Part shown: positions 63,846 through 64,000 of the stretch, piece after piece
How positions within the stretch are numbered: position 1 is the stretch's first letter
Layout of the letters: each line of letters starts with the position of its first letter
Assembly: GCF_048265165.1 (NCBI RefSeq)
Contig: NZ_JBLXCD010000001.1
Coordinates: 764,184 to 828,183, forward strand
Source: Oceanospirillum sp048265165
Lineage (GTDB): Bacteria; Pseudomonadota; Gammaproteobacteria; Pseudomonadales; Halomonadaceae
Length of the DNA stretch: 64,000 nt
Direction of reading: 5' to 3'
The notes under the pieces: model-generated
Databases searched by the model: none
What the model saw: the letters and a program-made list of their open reading frames with translations, nothing else
What the model was told of the DNA's origin: nothing
Position numbers and translations under genes: made by a program

Positions 63846-64000
63846 TGCATAACGAGCCTGTAGAAAAACCTGTTTCTAACCCGTTTTTCCCGCCAACAGC
63901 TCGCTCTCTGTTGTTAATTGTCAATGACTGGTTTTTATCGGCCATCGTTTGTTTATTCTATGTTTTCCTGCCTTTTTAAGCTTTGGCTGCCTGTAAGCTC
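63846..64000. other. Right-edge non-coding sequence with a second IS-like end
   Basis: GCATAACGAGCCTGTAGAAA then AACCT (63846-63871) repeats, in inverted orientation, the TGTAGAAAAACCT found at 62850-62862 and the GCATAAC at the DUF2971 stop. No gene is visible in the last 130 bases; the element or cassette array presumably continues beyond the window. Confidence 0.4.

Noticed and set aside
1..64000. CRISPR arrays, tRNA or rRNA genes, prophage genes
   Set aside because: No regularly spaced repeats, no cloverleaf or rRNA-like stretches, and no phage structural genes were found on reading both strands.

Overview
The window looks like a chromosome segment of a marine gammaproteobacterium of the Oceanospirillales type or a close relative of Pseudomonas. 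The evidence is the block cysG-serS-crcB-rarA-lolA-ftsK / aat-bpt-infA / clpA-clpS / rluE-nudJ-mnmA-hflD-purB-roxA-aceA-idh, which follows Pseudomonas gene order closely. Long-form isocitrate lyase, monomeric NADP isocitrate dehydrogenase, class II DAHP synthase and an ExaC-type aldehyde dehydrogenase point the same way. No rRNA, tRNA, CRISPR array or complete insertion sequence was seen.

Layout. Positions 1-25000 are rich in signalling: tandem periplasmic solute-binding proteins with a diguanylate cyclase; a nosP-nahK pair (NO-sensing FIST protein and hybrid kinase); ndh; an acyltransferase; a YoaK-type membrane protein; a second diguanylate cyclase; a small YbaM-like gene; exaC; a GST; an ErdR-like regulator; two large hybrid kinases in one operon, the second ending in a GGDEF domain; and a chemoreceptor. 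Positions 25000-53300 are mainly housekeeping: methionine sulfoxide repair, siroheme, seryl-tRNA synthetase, replication-fork rescue, lipoprotein sorting, chromosome segregation, the N-degron pathway (aat, bpt, clpS, clpA), translation initiation, RNA modification, purine synthesis and the glyoxylate/TCA branch point. Positions 53460-56300 are a cobalamin-riboswitch-led btuB-cobO unit. A DAHP synthase, an exonuclease and a nitroreductase follow.

From about 59520 to the right edge the sequence becomes more AT-rich and mosaic. It holds a TetR/AhpD-like pair with clear operators, a lipoprotein, a higBA module whose toxin gene has an in-frame stop, a frameshifted BrnA/CopG-like antitoxin, a transposase fragment, and a DUF2971 gene bounded by inverted repeats. 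One of those boundaries folds like an integron attC site.

How the genes fit together. Several loci concern two-carbon metabolism (exaC, the ErdR-like regulator, aceA, idh), and two intergenic regions carry repeated palindromic motifs that could be the matching operators. Three GGDEF proteins plus nosP-nahK suggest dense c-di-GMP and NO control of surface lifestyle. The most notable sequence-level oddities are a CysG whose dehydrogenase/chelatase half lacks key residues, the broken toxin-antitoxin genes, and the attC-like cassette at the right edge.
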